In this document: piece by piece, positions 1 to 7,717 of the stretch
How the letters are laid out: every line of letters begins with the position of its first letter
Position numbering within the stretch: position 1 is the first letter of the stretch
Translations under genes and position numbers: made by a program
Notes under the pieces: generated by a model
What the model saw: the letters and a program-made list of their open reading frames with translations, nothing else
Told to the model about the DNA's origin: nothing
The model's database searches: none
DNA from: Pelodictyon phaeoclathratiforme BU-1
GTDB taxonomy: Bacteria; Bacteroidota; Chlorobiia; Chlorobiales; Chlorobiaceae
Length of the DNA stretch: 64,000 nt
Direction of reading: 5' to 3'
Assembly: GCF_000020645.1 (NCBI RefSeq)
Contig: NC_011060.1
Coordinates: 2,954,239-3,018,238, forward strand

Positions 1-665
1 CGCTCCCAGTATTCACCCGTTACGTACATGTCCCAGAGAAGCCTATCTTCTGAGTGTGTTTCTATAGGGAATGACCAAGGCAATGAGATGTCTGCTCGTG
101 TCCCAACAATCACAACACGCTCTCGTGTTTGAGGCACGCCATAATCTGCAGCATTTATTAGTTTAAACTGAACGTTGTATTTTTTCCCTGCATAGGAAAG
201 CCTGCCAATATTACGAAGTTCATCGAGGTGGCTTTTCCAGTTGACGTTATTACCCGCCATAAAATCCGGGTAACTTAATCTGAGGATTATGTATTCAAAA
301 TACTCAGAGAATGTTTGACGTAGAAGTCCTTTTACGTTTTCAAATACAAATGCTTTTGGAGCTAGTTTTTCGATAGCACGTATGGCATATGGAAACATGT
401 CTCGGTTGTCTTGCTCGGCTCTGTGCTTGCCACCAAGTGAAAATGGCTGGCATGGCGGACCTCCTGCAACAATGTCAATATCTTCAAGGCTGTCTAAATC
501 AAAATCTTTGATGTCACCAAAGAAAACTCGCGCAGGATCGAAATTCTCAGAAAGTGACTCGCACGCATGCTTATTAAACTCAACAAAGGCTGTATGCTCA
601 AATCCAGACAACTCCAAGCCTTTTGCCAAGCCGCCTGCACCTGAAAAAATTTCAAGGGTCTTCAT
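1..665 (-). CDS. DNA cytosine-C5 methyltransferase of an Eco29kI-type system (partial, runs off left edge)
   Basis: The reading frame starts with ATG at 665 and stays open to the window edge, giving about 221 residues; the C-terminal part, including most of the target recognition domain, is missing. It opens with MKTLEIFSGAGG (motif I, AdoMet binding). It has GGPPCQPFS around residues 68-76 with catalytic Cys72 (motif IV), and FENVKG with Glu109 (motif VI). These are the core motifs of 5-methylcytosine methyltransferases. The start overlaps the stop of the upstream endonuclease gene as ATGA, so the two are translationally coupled. The partner is an Eco29kI-like nuclease, so this enzyme most likely protects CCGCGG sites in the host; that specificity is inferred from the partner, not read from this gene. 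Confidence 0.93.
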   Translation of the reverse strand, partial: MKTLEIFSGAGGLAKGLELSGFEHTAFVEFNKHACESLSENFDPARVFFGDIKDFDLDSLEDIDIVAGGPPCQPFSLGGKHRAEQDNRDMFPYAIRAIEKLAPKAFVFENVKGLLRQTFSEYFEYIILRLSYPDFMAGNNVNWKSHLDELRNIGRLSYAGKKYNVQFKLINAADYGVPQTRERVVIVGTRADISLPWSFPIETHSEDRLLWDMYVTGEYWE

Positions 666-1309
666 TGCGTCACCCCCAACTTCTTGAGGTGAAGGAGAAT
701 ATTAGACATTATCGCGTTTTTCTCGGCATGTTTCCCATTGCACTTATTCGCCCAAGCCCTGCCTTCGTGAATGACATCCCAATCTGATTTGGCTTGTGCA
801 TATCGCCCGCTTCCGGGGTCATGATTGCCAAATCCATCAACAGCAGTATTCCAGAGCGGTTTATTTAGTTTGATAAGGGCGGCTTCAATTGCACTGATCA
901 TGTCTGAACCCTCCACTTCAAAAATAACGAAGCGACACATGAAATCCTCAAGCGACAGTTGGGCTCCAAGGGAAATACTCCTTCCGTGCTCTCGCAGGCG
1001 ACCAATGAGTTCGCGTGACTGATTTAGTGCGTTGTCAGAAGAGCGGGCTTGCCTCCACCCTTTGGGAACGGCCTTGCCCACGTAGATAGGGTAGCCATAT
1101 GAAAGGCGATTTAGTTCGGCGTATCGTTTGTACAGAGGATTACTTCCTGTGTAGTAGAGCGCGTACACCCCCGTCCCAAAAAATGATTCTGGCGGGGGGA
1201 GCGTGTGGACAGGTGTGCCATTAAAGAATCTGATCGCATCTTTGACCAGTTCGGCAAAGGCATCGTTTCTATAAACATGCTCACTTCGATCAAATGCTTG
1301 CGGTTTCAT
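662..1309 (-). CDS. Eco29kI-family GIY-YIG restriction endonuclease
   Basis: The protein has 215 residues, essentially the length of R.Eco29kI. The GIY-YIG core is visible as GVYALYYTG and YPIYVGKA. From memory, the catalytic set of R.Eco29kI is Tyr49, Tyr76, Arg104, His108, Glu142 and Asn154. Counting this protein gives Y49, Y76, R104, H108, E142 and N154 in the same places, so the enzyme looks intact and is very close to the prototype, which cuts CCGCGG. The gene precedes and overlaps the methyltransferase by four bases, so nuclease is made before methylase in the same transcript. No controller (C) protein gene is seen between or directly upstream. Confidence 0.92.
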   Translation of the reverse strand: MKPQAFDRSEHVYRNDAFAELVKDAIRFFNGTPVHTLPPPESFFGTGVYALYYTGSNPLYKRYAELNRLSYGYPIYVGKAVPKGWRQARSSDNALNQSRELIGRLREHGRSISLGAQLSLEDFMCRFVIFEVEGSDMISAIEAALIKLNKPLWNTAVDGFGNHDPGSGRYAQAKSDWDVIHEGRAWANKCNGKHAEKNAIMSNILLHLKKLGVTQ

Positions 1310-1560
1310 ACTGCGGCGCTATTTTCAGAATCAGGGAGGTGGATTTTATCATGGCACGACTGTTATGCCGAAGCTGACGCCCAACAATAATTAGATTTAT
1401 TCGCCGAACCTACAGATTTTTGAATTGTAAGGCATACAAGACGCCATTAGAAAACTTCTTAAAACGCTATTAATTGCAAGAATATAAATCACTTGTACCT
1501 TGTCTTGCCTTTTGTTTCTACCTCTTATATGGATCAGCATAAAAACGCTTTCTACAGCCA

Positions 1561-1911
1561 GTCAACAGTACCGCGAGGTCCAGATGGGCCCCGGTTTAAA
1601 ATATGGTTGTTCGTACATCATTACAGTCGATACGTTCCTGAACGCTTCAAATGTCATATCCGCGTTCCTGCATGTGCGCAGTAAATGAGCGATTGAGTGC
1701 GTGAAAAATTGCTCGTGTTTCGCAGCCCGCAACCGAACCTGTTCAAAATCATCAATCACCTGTATCAAGGTAATAAACGTAATCTCATGCCCAAAAACAT
1801 AGTACGCCACAACAACAGTATAAATACAGGATCATAACGTCCCCGTAAATACCCCGTATCCGGTCAGTATCAGCAGAGCAACAAAACGCAGCACGCGACA
1901 CGTACCTCCAG
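1561..1911. repeat. Imperfect direct repeat, copy A
   Basis: This segment lines up base for base with 5142-5492 at a constant offset of about 3.58 kb, in the same orientation. Shared blocks include ATGGGCCCCGG, CGCGTTCCTGCATGTGCG, AAGGTAATAAACGTAATCTCA and CCACAACAACAGT. On the minus strand both copies keep one reading frame (ITFITL-QV-DDFEQV...LRAAK...LLRTCRNA...TFE-FRNV), and several differences are silent or conservative, including one whole-codon insertion. This suggests the repeat derives from a once-coding sequence. I do not recognise the family. Confidence 0.75.
1562..1810 (-). pseudogene. Possible protein fragment within repeat copy A
   Basis: This is an 82-codon frame opening with GTG and matching the frame seen in copy B. 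The peptide includes EITFITLIQVIDDFEQV and LLRTCRNADMTFEAFRNV. The frame continues upstream of the GTG without a clear start, so this is probably a remnant of a longer gene rather than a functional small protein. The family is not recognised. It is called a possible pseudogene because the two copies diverge in a way that preserves codons, yet neither copy has a good start site or a normal length. Confidence 0.3.
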
Positions 1912-1967
1912 CGGCTTGATTCATTGAAAAAACGCCAGATCGTCCACGAGATCATTTATTTGCCTCC

Positions 1968-2457
1968 TCATAGCAACGGCCTTTTGGATGCAAACCTTTT
2001 GCGACCTCCTACGACGAGAAGCGCCACTACCCATGTCAAAAGCACGGCCAAAGCAAGAGGTCTGGTACTGCCAGCCGCTTCAGGGCTGATCTTCAAGACG
2101 CCTGACCAGGTATTGACAGCAGCATGAAAGAGCATGACCAGTAACAGGCTCTCTCCAGAGCCGTGATATACCCACGTGATCAGGATGCACAAAGGCATTG
2201 TCAGCAAAGCTCGGCGCAAAGGATCCCAACGTGATAAAAACAACAGATGGCACCAGCAGCGAAAGCTGCAGATACTCAGCAATCAGCAGAGGCAACCAAA
2301 TAAGCCAGGCACCGCCAAAGGATACCAGCAAATATAAGGGGAGTGGAATACCATTTACCGAGTGTGTAGTGCGCGAATGTACTGGTTGCATGGAACCTCT
2401 TTCATCGTTGATGGTCATTATATGACTGTAGATGGGAACGATGATGCAAAATAGCAC
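1968..2457 (-). pseudogene. Decayed CPBP-family intramembrane protease gene
   Basis: Two minus-strand frames together resemble one CPBP (CAAX protease / bacteriocin-processing) membrane protein. The first, from 2457, encodes two hydrophobic segments (PLYLLVSFGGAWLIWLPLL, LLVPSVVFITLGSFAPSFA). The second, ending at 1968, encodes the typical C-terminal half with HGSGESLLLVMLFHAAVNTW and a last membrane helix. The switch of frame lies around 2200-2240. The EExxxR motif of the catalytic centre, expected between these halves, is absent, so there is a deletion as well as a frameshift. Intact members are integral membrane metalloproteases; this copy is almost certainly dead. It lies between the two direct repeats. 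Confidence 0.6.
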
Positions 2458-2569
2458 TATTTTAGAGTTATTACAGTAAGGGCTTGCTCGACATGCTGAT
2501 CATCGGTTGCCGTAAAGCGTTAGCGGAAAGGAACACCGGTAAACTGGCTGGTTAGCAACCATATTGCTT

Positions 2570-5062
2570 TTATCGATATTTGTTTATGGATTCGAAAAAT
2601 CGTTTCAGACTCTCATCGTTTTTGTCAAAAAATTCATACAGCGCACCAATTAAGTACTGTGAAACTGACTCAATTCCACTTCTCTTAGCATCGATAAGCC
2701 CTGTAACTGCAATCTTTCGCAAATCATCCTCATTTAAGTCCCCGAGCAGGTGATGGCAGCGAATAAGTTCAGACCAAGTATATGCCAGACCCATTGGATC
2801 TTGTTCTGCTTGATAGAGTTGGATAGCATTTTGATAGATTAAGGTCGCTTCTTCTGCTCGCTTTTCCGATAAGAGCAAATCACCTAAACTTTGATACACA
2901 TTGGCAAGACCGAGCTTCGCCTGTTCCTTTTTGTAGAGCTCGATGGCGTTATCATAGTGGCCCCTTGCCAGATCGACGTTCCCGAGTCTCCTCTCCAGGT
3001 CGCCGAGGGCTTTCAGGGCATTGGCAAGACCGAGCTTCGCCTGTTCCTTTTTGTAGAGCTCGATGGCGTTATCATAGTGGCCCCTTGCCAGATCGACGTT
3101 CCCGAGTCGACTCTCCAGGTCGCCGAGGGCTTTCAGGGCATTGGCAAGACCGAGCTGATCCTGTTCCTTTTTGTAGAGCTCGATGGCGTTATCATAGTGG
3201 CCCCTTGCCAGATCGACGTTCCCGAGTCTCCTCTCCAGGTCGCCGAGTAGGTTTTCAAGCAACGCGCCACTCATCATCTGATTGGCACGTTTTAATAGTG
3301 CTAGTCCTGCCAAAACGTTAAATGAGTATACGTTTTGTAGTTGTCGGATGAGCTTACGCGCCAACTCTTCATTAGGATTGCCTAAAGCCATATCCGTTTT
3401 GCAGAGTTGTTCAATTGCCCATAACTGTTGACTGCTCTTGACGCGGGATTGAATGTTTATATCGCTGCTGACGGTATCAGAAGCATTGCGGGAGAGTTCA
3501 ATAAAATAATCGTAGGCGTAGTTTCGAGCGCGCTCCCAGTTGAAACTGCAATTAGTGGAATTACTATCCGACACATGCCCTAAAGCATAGCGTGCGATAG
3601 GAGGCAGCATAGTGAAACATCCTTTTTCAAGAACAAGTATATTGAAGTCGGTCATGGTGACGCGAGCCTGGCAATGACCGCTTTGCTTTTCCCATAAACT
3701 TAGGGTTTCCTCATCAAAACCCTCTGGAAAAAGAGCGGCAAATTGCCAAAGATCCAACGCACCTGGATCCTGTATCAATAAATTTTCAGTAAGGGAGAAA
3801 GATATTTCCAGACTATCAAGACGATGACTTGGATTACGAGTCTGGGCCAAAGCCGTGCCCCATTCGTGCCACAGTTCTTGTAGCTTTTCCCAACTGTAGG
3901 CACGTCCCAGACGGGCCAACAGGGTGATGCTGAGTGCGTGGCCACCCAACTGTTGATCAACGAAGTTACGGAGTTCGCTTAGGTTAAGCTGAGAAGTTCC
4001 GTTCCAGCATTTGGTAAAAAGCGATACAGCACTATCGGTATCAAGCCGGTCGATGTAAATGCTATTACCAAGCACGCTATCCAGATTTACTCTCGATGAG
4101 GCAAGAAGGCGTATACCCGGTAGTTGGCTAAGTTCACTCAACAACTTTTTACCACCGGGGGTCTCGGCAATACTTTCCAAATTATCTAAGTAATAAAGTC
4201 CGCGAGGGAGAAATGGGCTCAATAGGGTAACATCTCTGATGTGAGCGGTTTCCTCTGGTTTTAAGCCAACTGCAGAGCCTATTTGCCAGAGTAAACGCAA
4301 AGTATCCGCATCATCACTTACCTGAATCCAAAACGAGCGTGTGGCGCTATCACCATTTAGCCAGCATTTGAGCGCAGCCTTACATACCTCAGTTTTACCG
4401 ATTCCAGCACAACCGACAACATACCCGCAAACCGTAGCATGACAGTTGTCACCGGTCAAAAAGGCATTTACTTCTTCTATCTCATGTTTACGCCCAATAA
4501 CATCCCCTTCGCGAGGCTGTAGTCTCGGGTCATTGCTACCCAACAATTCACCCGGCAGCAATCTTTGTATGGGACGTTTTGGTGTTGGAATTTTTACCTC
4601 GTCACATATCAGAGAAAGGATACGTTGATTACCCGTTGGAAATCGATGATTATTATTCCAGTCAGTAAGAAGACTCGGAACATGACTATTGTCGCCATCG
4701 TCAGGAAGGATTGGAAAAAAACGTTGATTGTTAAGGTGAGAATGATAGAGATCACTGGTAATAATGGCGCTTTCCCAGGTAACTCCAGCCCCCCCATTAT
4801 CCTCTATGTCACGTTTTTCAAATAGTTTCTTGTACCGTTCAGAACATACAATTAATACCATACTCGCATCTTCGATGCTGTGCTGCATCCAAGCACGCCA
4901 CCCTTTTCCAGGTGGATGATTTTGGTATGGGTGGTCGGTAATAACTTGAATCCCATTACATGTGAGCCATTCTGCAAGAGCGGCAACCTTCTCACCAAGA
5001 GATCCTTCGTGAGCATAGCTAATAAAAACAGTTGGAATTTCTATCGGTAGGTTTAATTGCAT
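2570..5062 (-). CDS. SEFIR/TIR-NB-ARC-TPR (STAND) protein, probable antiphage sensor
   Basis: The protein has 830 residues and starts at an ATG preceded by AGGAAG at good spacing. Residues about 10-120 form a SEFIR/TIR domain (TVFISYAHEG at the start, VTWESAII with Glu97 at the expected catalytic place). Residues about 185-450 form a STAND ATPase with Walker A GCAGIGKTE (Lys223) and a Walker-B-like GLYYLDNLE. The C-terminal half is a TPR array, including about three near-identical 40-residue units. In this family an oligomerised ATPase activates the N-terminal TIR/SEFIR enzyme, which typically destroys NAD+ and aborts infection. It sits alone beside an Eco29kI system and a dead protease gene, between two direct repeats. 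The defence role is inferred from architecture and neighbours. Confidence 0.82.
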   Translation of the reverse strand: MQLNLPIEIPTVFISYAHEGSLGEKVAALAEWLTCNGIQVITDHPYQNHPPGKGWRAWMQHSIEDASMVLIVCSERYKKLFEKRDIEDNGGAGVTWESAIITSDLYHSHLNNQRFFPILPDDGDNSHVPSLLTDWNNNHRFPTGNQRILSLICDEVKIPTPKRPIQRLLPGELLGSNDPRLQPREGDVIGRKHEIEEVNAFLTGDNCHATVCGYVVGCAGIGKTEVCKAALKCWLNGDSATRSFWIQVSDDADTLRLLWQIGSAVGLKPEETAHIRDVTLLSPFLPRGLYYLDNLESIAETPGGKKLLSELSQLPGIRLLASSRVNLDSVLGNSIYIDRLDTDSAVSLFTKCWNGTSQLNLSELRNFVDQQLGGHALSITLLARLGRAYSWEKLQELWHEWGTALAQTRNPSHRLDSLEISFSLTENLLIQDPGALDLWQFAALFPEGFDEETLSLWEKQSGHCQARVTMTDFNILVLEKGCFTMLPPIARYALGHVSDSNSTNCSFNWERARNYAYDYFIELSRNASDTVSSDINIQSRVKSSQQLWAIEQLCKTDMALGNPNEELARKLIRQLQNVYSFNVLAGLALLKRANQMMSGALLENLLGDLERRLGNVDLARGHYDNAIELYKKEQDQLGLANALKALGDLESRLGNVDLARGHYDNAIELYKKEQAKLGLANALKALGDLERRLGNVDLARGHYDNAIELYKKEQAKLGLANVYQSLGDLLLSEKRAEEATLIYQNAIQLYQAEQDPMGLAYTWSELIRCHHLLGDLNEDDLRKIAVTGLIDAKRSGIESVSQYLIGALYEFFDKNDESLKRFFESINKYR
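2899..3247. repeat. Tandem 120 bp repeat (about 2.9 units) coding for TPR units
   Basis: The spacing between copies is exactly 120 bp; for example TTGGCAAGACCGAG recurs at about 2901, 3021 and 3141. The units differ by only a few bases and encode 40-residue TPR-like units (ALGDLERRLGNVDLARGHYD and following). Near identity at DNA level points to recent expansion or gene conversion inside the SEFIR-STAND gene. Confidence 0.93.
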
Positions 5063-5141
5063 TGAGTCGCTTCCTGTAATTTGCTAAGAATAATTTATTT
5101 GATCCAGCTAACCGCTGTTACCTTATTCATATAAAAAAGCC

Positions 5142-5492
5142 GTCAACAAGGCTACGAACTTCGGATGGGCCCCGGTGTAGATCATGTCTGTTCGTACATC
5201 AACGACCAATACATTCCTGAACGGTTCGAATGTCACACACGCGTTCCTGCATGTGCGTAACAAAAGCGCGACGGCATGCATGGCAAGGAGATCATTTTTC
5301 GCTGCCCGTAACCTCTGTACCTGTTCGAAATCATCAACCACCTGTACCAAGGTAATAAACGTAATCTCAAGTCCAAAAACATATTACGCCACAACAACAG
5401 TGTAACTACAGGATCATGACACCCAAGGCAACGACCCTGCCAACCGGTATCAGCAAAGCAATATCAAATGCAGCAGGCAGTAAGTACCTGCG
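5142..5492. repeat. Imperfect direct repeat, copy B
   Basis: This is the partner of 1561-1911, in the same orientation. On the minus strand it encodes LVQVVDDFEQVQRLRAAK and LLRTCRNACVTFEPFRNVL. One in-frame stop interrupts the frame where copy A reads through (VVVA-stop-YVFG here, VVVAYYVFG in A). With copy A it brackets the CPBP pseudogene and the SEFIR-STAND gene. The rest of the 5063-5634 interval holds only the terminator described next. Confidence 0.75.
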
Positions 5493-5569
5493 CTGCACGA
5501 AATCGTAGTGGCTACGGGAGCAGTATGCCACCAGTCTGTTGACGAATGCATCCTTTACACAGAAGAAAG

Positions 5570-5603
5570 AAAAAGCCGGATGTGCAACAACGCCTATCCG
5601 GCT
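5570..5603 (-). terminator. Rho-independent terminator after the transaldolase gene
   Basis: Read on the minus strand, AGCCGGAT (5603-5596) pairs with ATCCGGCT (5581-5574) and is followed by TTTTTCTTTC. It lies about 30 bases beyond the stop of the transaldolase gene and should end the leftward transcript. Confidence 0.8.
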
Positions 5604-5634
5604 CAAAGAGGAAGGTGAAAAGCGCTTAAAGCTG

Positions 5635-6303
5635 CTACTTCTTCATCACCGCCGCATCATCCATGAACTTCTTCAGTCCGGCATCGGTGAGCGGGTGGTT
5701 GGCAAGCTGCTTGATAACACTGTAGGGAATGGTGGCAATATCGGCTCCCATCATGGCTGCTGTGACGACGTGTTGCGGATGGCGGACACTGGCCACGATC
5801 ACTTCGGTCGGGTATCCGTAATTGTTGTAGATGGTGACAATCTGCTTGACAAGCTCCATGCCGTCGGTGCTGATGTCGTCAAGACGACCGACAAAGGGGC
5901 TCACATAGTCCGCTCCGGCTTTGGCGGCAAGCAGCGCCTGGTTCGGGGAGAAGACGAGCGTGGCGTTGGTGCGGATGCCGTTTAATGAGAAGTGTTGGAT
6001 GGCTTTCAGTCCGTCGATGGTGAGCGGACACTTCACCACCACGTTTTCGTGGATTGCGGCGAGATCTTCGCCTTCGGCAATCATCTCCTCGGCCGTGAGG
6101 CAGGTGACCTCGGCGCTGACCGGACCGTCAACGATTTCGCATATGCGGGCGATGTGCGCCTTAAAGTCGTTGTAGGTGAAGTTTGACGGATCACCAACGA
6201 TTTTTGCGATGAGCGACGGGTTGGTGGTAACACCATCAAGCACGCCGAGTTCGGCGGCTGCAAGAATTTCGTCGAGATTAGCGGTATCAATAAAAAATTT
6301 CAT
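5635..6303 (-). CDS. Small (FSA/TalC-type) transaldolase
   Basis: The protein has 222 residues, the length of the short single-domain transaldolase / fructose-6-phosphate aldolase group. It opens with MKFFIDTANLDEI and GVTTNPSLIAK. VVKCPLT holds the Schiff-base lysine on the expected barrel strand, and the C-terminal ADIATIPYSVIKQL is typical of the family. In an autotroph it would move three-carbon units among sugar phosphates in the cytosol. It lies 9 bases after the deoxyhypusine-synthase-like gene, is probably co-transcribed with it, and is followed by a strong terminator. Aldolase and transaldolase activities cannot be told apart from sequence alone. Confidence 0.93.
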   Translation of the reverse strand: MKFFIDTANLDEILAAAELGVLDGVTTNPSLIAKIVGDPSNFTYNDFKAHIARICEIVDGPVSAEVTCLTAEEMIAEGEDLAAIHENVVVKCPLTIDGLKAIQHFSLNGIRTNATLVFSPNQALLAAKAGADYVSPFVGRLDDISTDGMELVKQIVTIYNNYGYPTEVIVASVRHPQHVVTAAMMGADIATIPYSVIKQLANHPLTDAGLKKFMDDAAVMKK

Positions 6304-6312
6304 TCTCTCTTC

Positions 6313-7362
6313 TTACACGGTTACTTGTTGACGATCCAGCAGGGCATTGAAATTTTTTGTCTGACGGCCTTCCCAGTTGCGTTTGTGCCAGGCATAACCG
6401 GCGATCAGTGGCAGAGCAATGGTTGCTTCGGCAAAGACCATCTGCTCGTGTACGGTATCAACCTTGCCCCATGAACTGGCCTCCTTGAGGGTTGAGCCGG
6501 AAAGCGCTCCGTCACGCTCATCGGCGACCGTGATCTGAACGGCATAGGTGTGCATGGAGACATCGTCATGGCCAAGCACTTCAGCAGCAACAACAATATC
6601 CTGGGTAAAGTTTTTCGGCACGCCTCCGCCGATCATGAAAATGCCGGTCTTGTCATTCTCGATCTTGATTCTGGTCAGTTCACGAAAATCCTTGACGGAA
6701 TCGATTGAGACATGTTTTTCGGGGTTGTTCCACTGGTGGTGCACAAGGCCGAATCCGGCAGAACAGTCCGAGAATGCCGGACAGAAGATCGGTACGCCTT
6801 TTTCGTATGCCTTATAGACAATGGAATTTTTGTCGAGGTTATTTGCCTCGATATATTTGGCCATCTCCACAATAAATTCGCGGGAAGAGTAGGCTCCTGG
6901 CTCCATGGAGTTGGCGATTATTGCCGTTGTGTCATCGCAGACACGAAGGTCGTCCTCGTCAATGTAGGTGTCGTAAATGCGGTCGATGTGCAAATCCCTG
7001 AGAATGGCATCATCCATAAAGGGGCTTCCCTTGTAGTGACGGAATCCAAGGGCTTCAAAAAAGTCCTGATCAACAATGTTTGCGCCAGTGGAGACAATGG
7101 CATCAACCATATTGTTCTCGATCATATCAATAATGACCTGCTTCAACCCTGCGCTGATCAGTGAACCGGCAAGGGTGAGAATAACGGCGCACTCCTTGTC
7201 CTGCTGCATGAGATCGAGAATGGAGGCCGCTCTTGCAAGGTTACGTGCCTGAAAAGCGGTGTCGCTCATCTGGTCAATCAGGGGAACAATATTCAGTTGT
7301 TTGATATCAATATGGCGCACCGGCGCGCTCAGTAGCCCTTCTTTTGTGAATGCTGACTGCAT
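6313..7362 (-). CDS. Deoxyhypusine synthase-like protein (probable polyamine-forming enzyme)
   Basis: The protein has 349 residues and matches the deoxyhypusine synthase fold: NAD-binding signatures LAGSLISAGLKQ and VDAIVSTGANIVDQD, and a lysine in GGGVPKNFTQD at the position of the catalytic lysine of the eukaryotic enzyme. Bacteria lack eIF5A, and bacterial members of this group are generally thought to move the aminobutyl group of spermidine to a small amine (for example homospermidine formation). The exact product here is unknown. The gene sits just downstream of the SRP RNA on the same strand and upstream of the transaldolase. Confidence 0.85.
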   Translation of the reverse strand: MQSAFTKEGLLSAPVRHIDIKQLNIVPLIDQMSDTAFQARNLARAASILDLMQQDKECAVILTLAGSLISAGLKQVIIDMIENNMVDAIVSTGANIVDQDFFEALGFRHYKGSPFMDDAILRDLHIDRIYDTYIDEDDLRVCDDTTAIIANSMEPGAYSSREFIVEMAKYIEANNLDKNSIVYKAYEKGVPIFCPAFSDCSAGFGLVHHQWNNPEKHVSIDSVKDFRELTRIKIENDKTGIFMIGGGVPKNFTQDIVVAAEVLGHDDVSMHTYAVQITVADERDGALSGSTLKEASSWGKVDTVHEQMVFAEATIALPLIAGYAWHKRNWEGRQTKNFNALLDRQQVTV

Positions 7363-7400
7363 AACTATCTCCCGACGTATTATAAATGGAAAATAAAAAA

Positions 7401-7500
7401 GAGAGTAAGCTTACTATATCACACACTCAAATTACCGGATGCTGCTTCCTTCCGGATCTGACATGGTTGGGCAACTGAGCGTTGTATAGGACTTACTCTC
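7401..7500 (-). ncRNA. ffs: Signal recognition particle RNA (4.5S, small bacterial type)
   Basis: Read on the minus strand, the hallmark apical loop sequence GTCAGATCCGGAAGGAAGCAG is present around 7440-7460. The ends, GAGAGTAAG and CTTACTCTC, are fully complementary and close a ~100-base hairpin, as in 4.5S RNA. A TATATT -10-like element lies just upstream at 7503-7508. The RNA binds Ffh and directs membrane proteins to the translocon. It lies 38 bases upstream of the deoxyhypusine-synthase-like gene. The rest of 7363-7717 holds no gene that I can see. Confidence 0.95.
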
Positions 7501-7717
7501 TAAATATAGGGGTTTTCGAATTCTCCTGTCTGTGACGAAATCGAAAAACAAGTTGGATAATATAGTCTATCGTCTCATGAAAACAAAAAACAAACAAAGG
7601 CCTTTTATCTTTCTGTCAACTGTTATAACTTCCGAAGCATTTGGAGCCTTACTGAACCACAACCCTGCCTGAAACAGCCGCACTCGCAGCCGGGTTACCG
7701 CGGCACTACTTATTTTT

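Larger units (their letters stand above)
1310..1967. other. Gene-poor stretch containing direct-repeat copy A
   Basis: No convincing intact gene is seen here. The part from 1561 to 1911 is a diverged copy of 5142-5492 (see the repeat entries). The rest (1310-1560 and 1912-1967) shows no recognisable gene, RNA or terminator. It separates the restriction-modification pair from the decayed CPBP gene. Confidence 0.5.

Noticed and set aside
2891..3321. Plus-strand open frames of ~118 codons over the 120 bp repeats
   Set aside because: The same effect on a smaller scale: stop-free repeat units read on the wrong strand of the SEFIR-STAND gene.
1561..5492. A transposon or insertion sequence bounded by the direct repeats
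   Set aside because: No transposase, no terminal inverted repeats and no short target duplication are visible; the repeats are long, diverged and partly coding-like.
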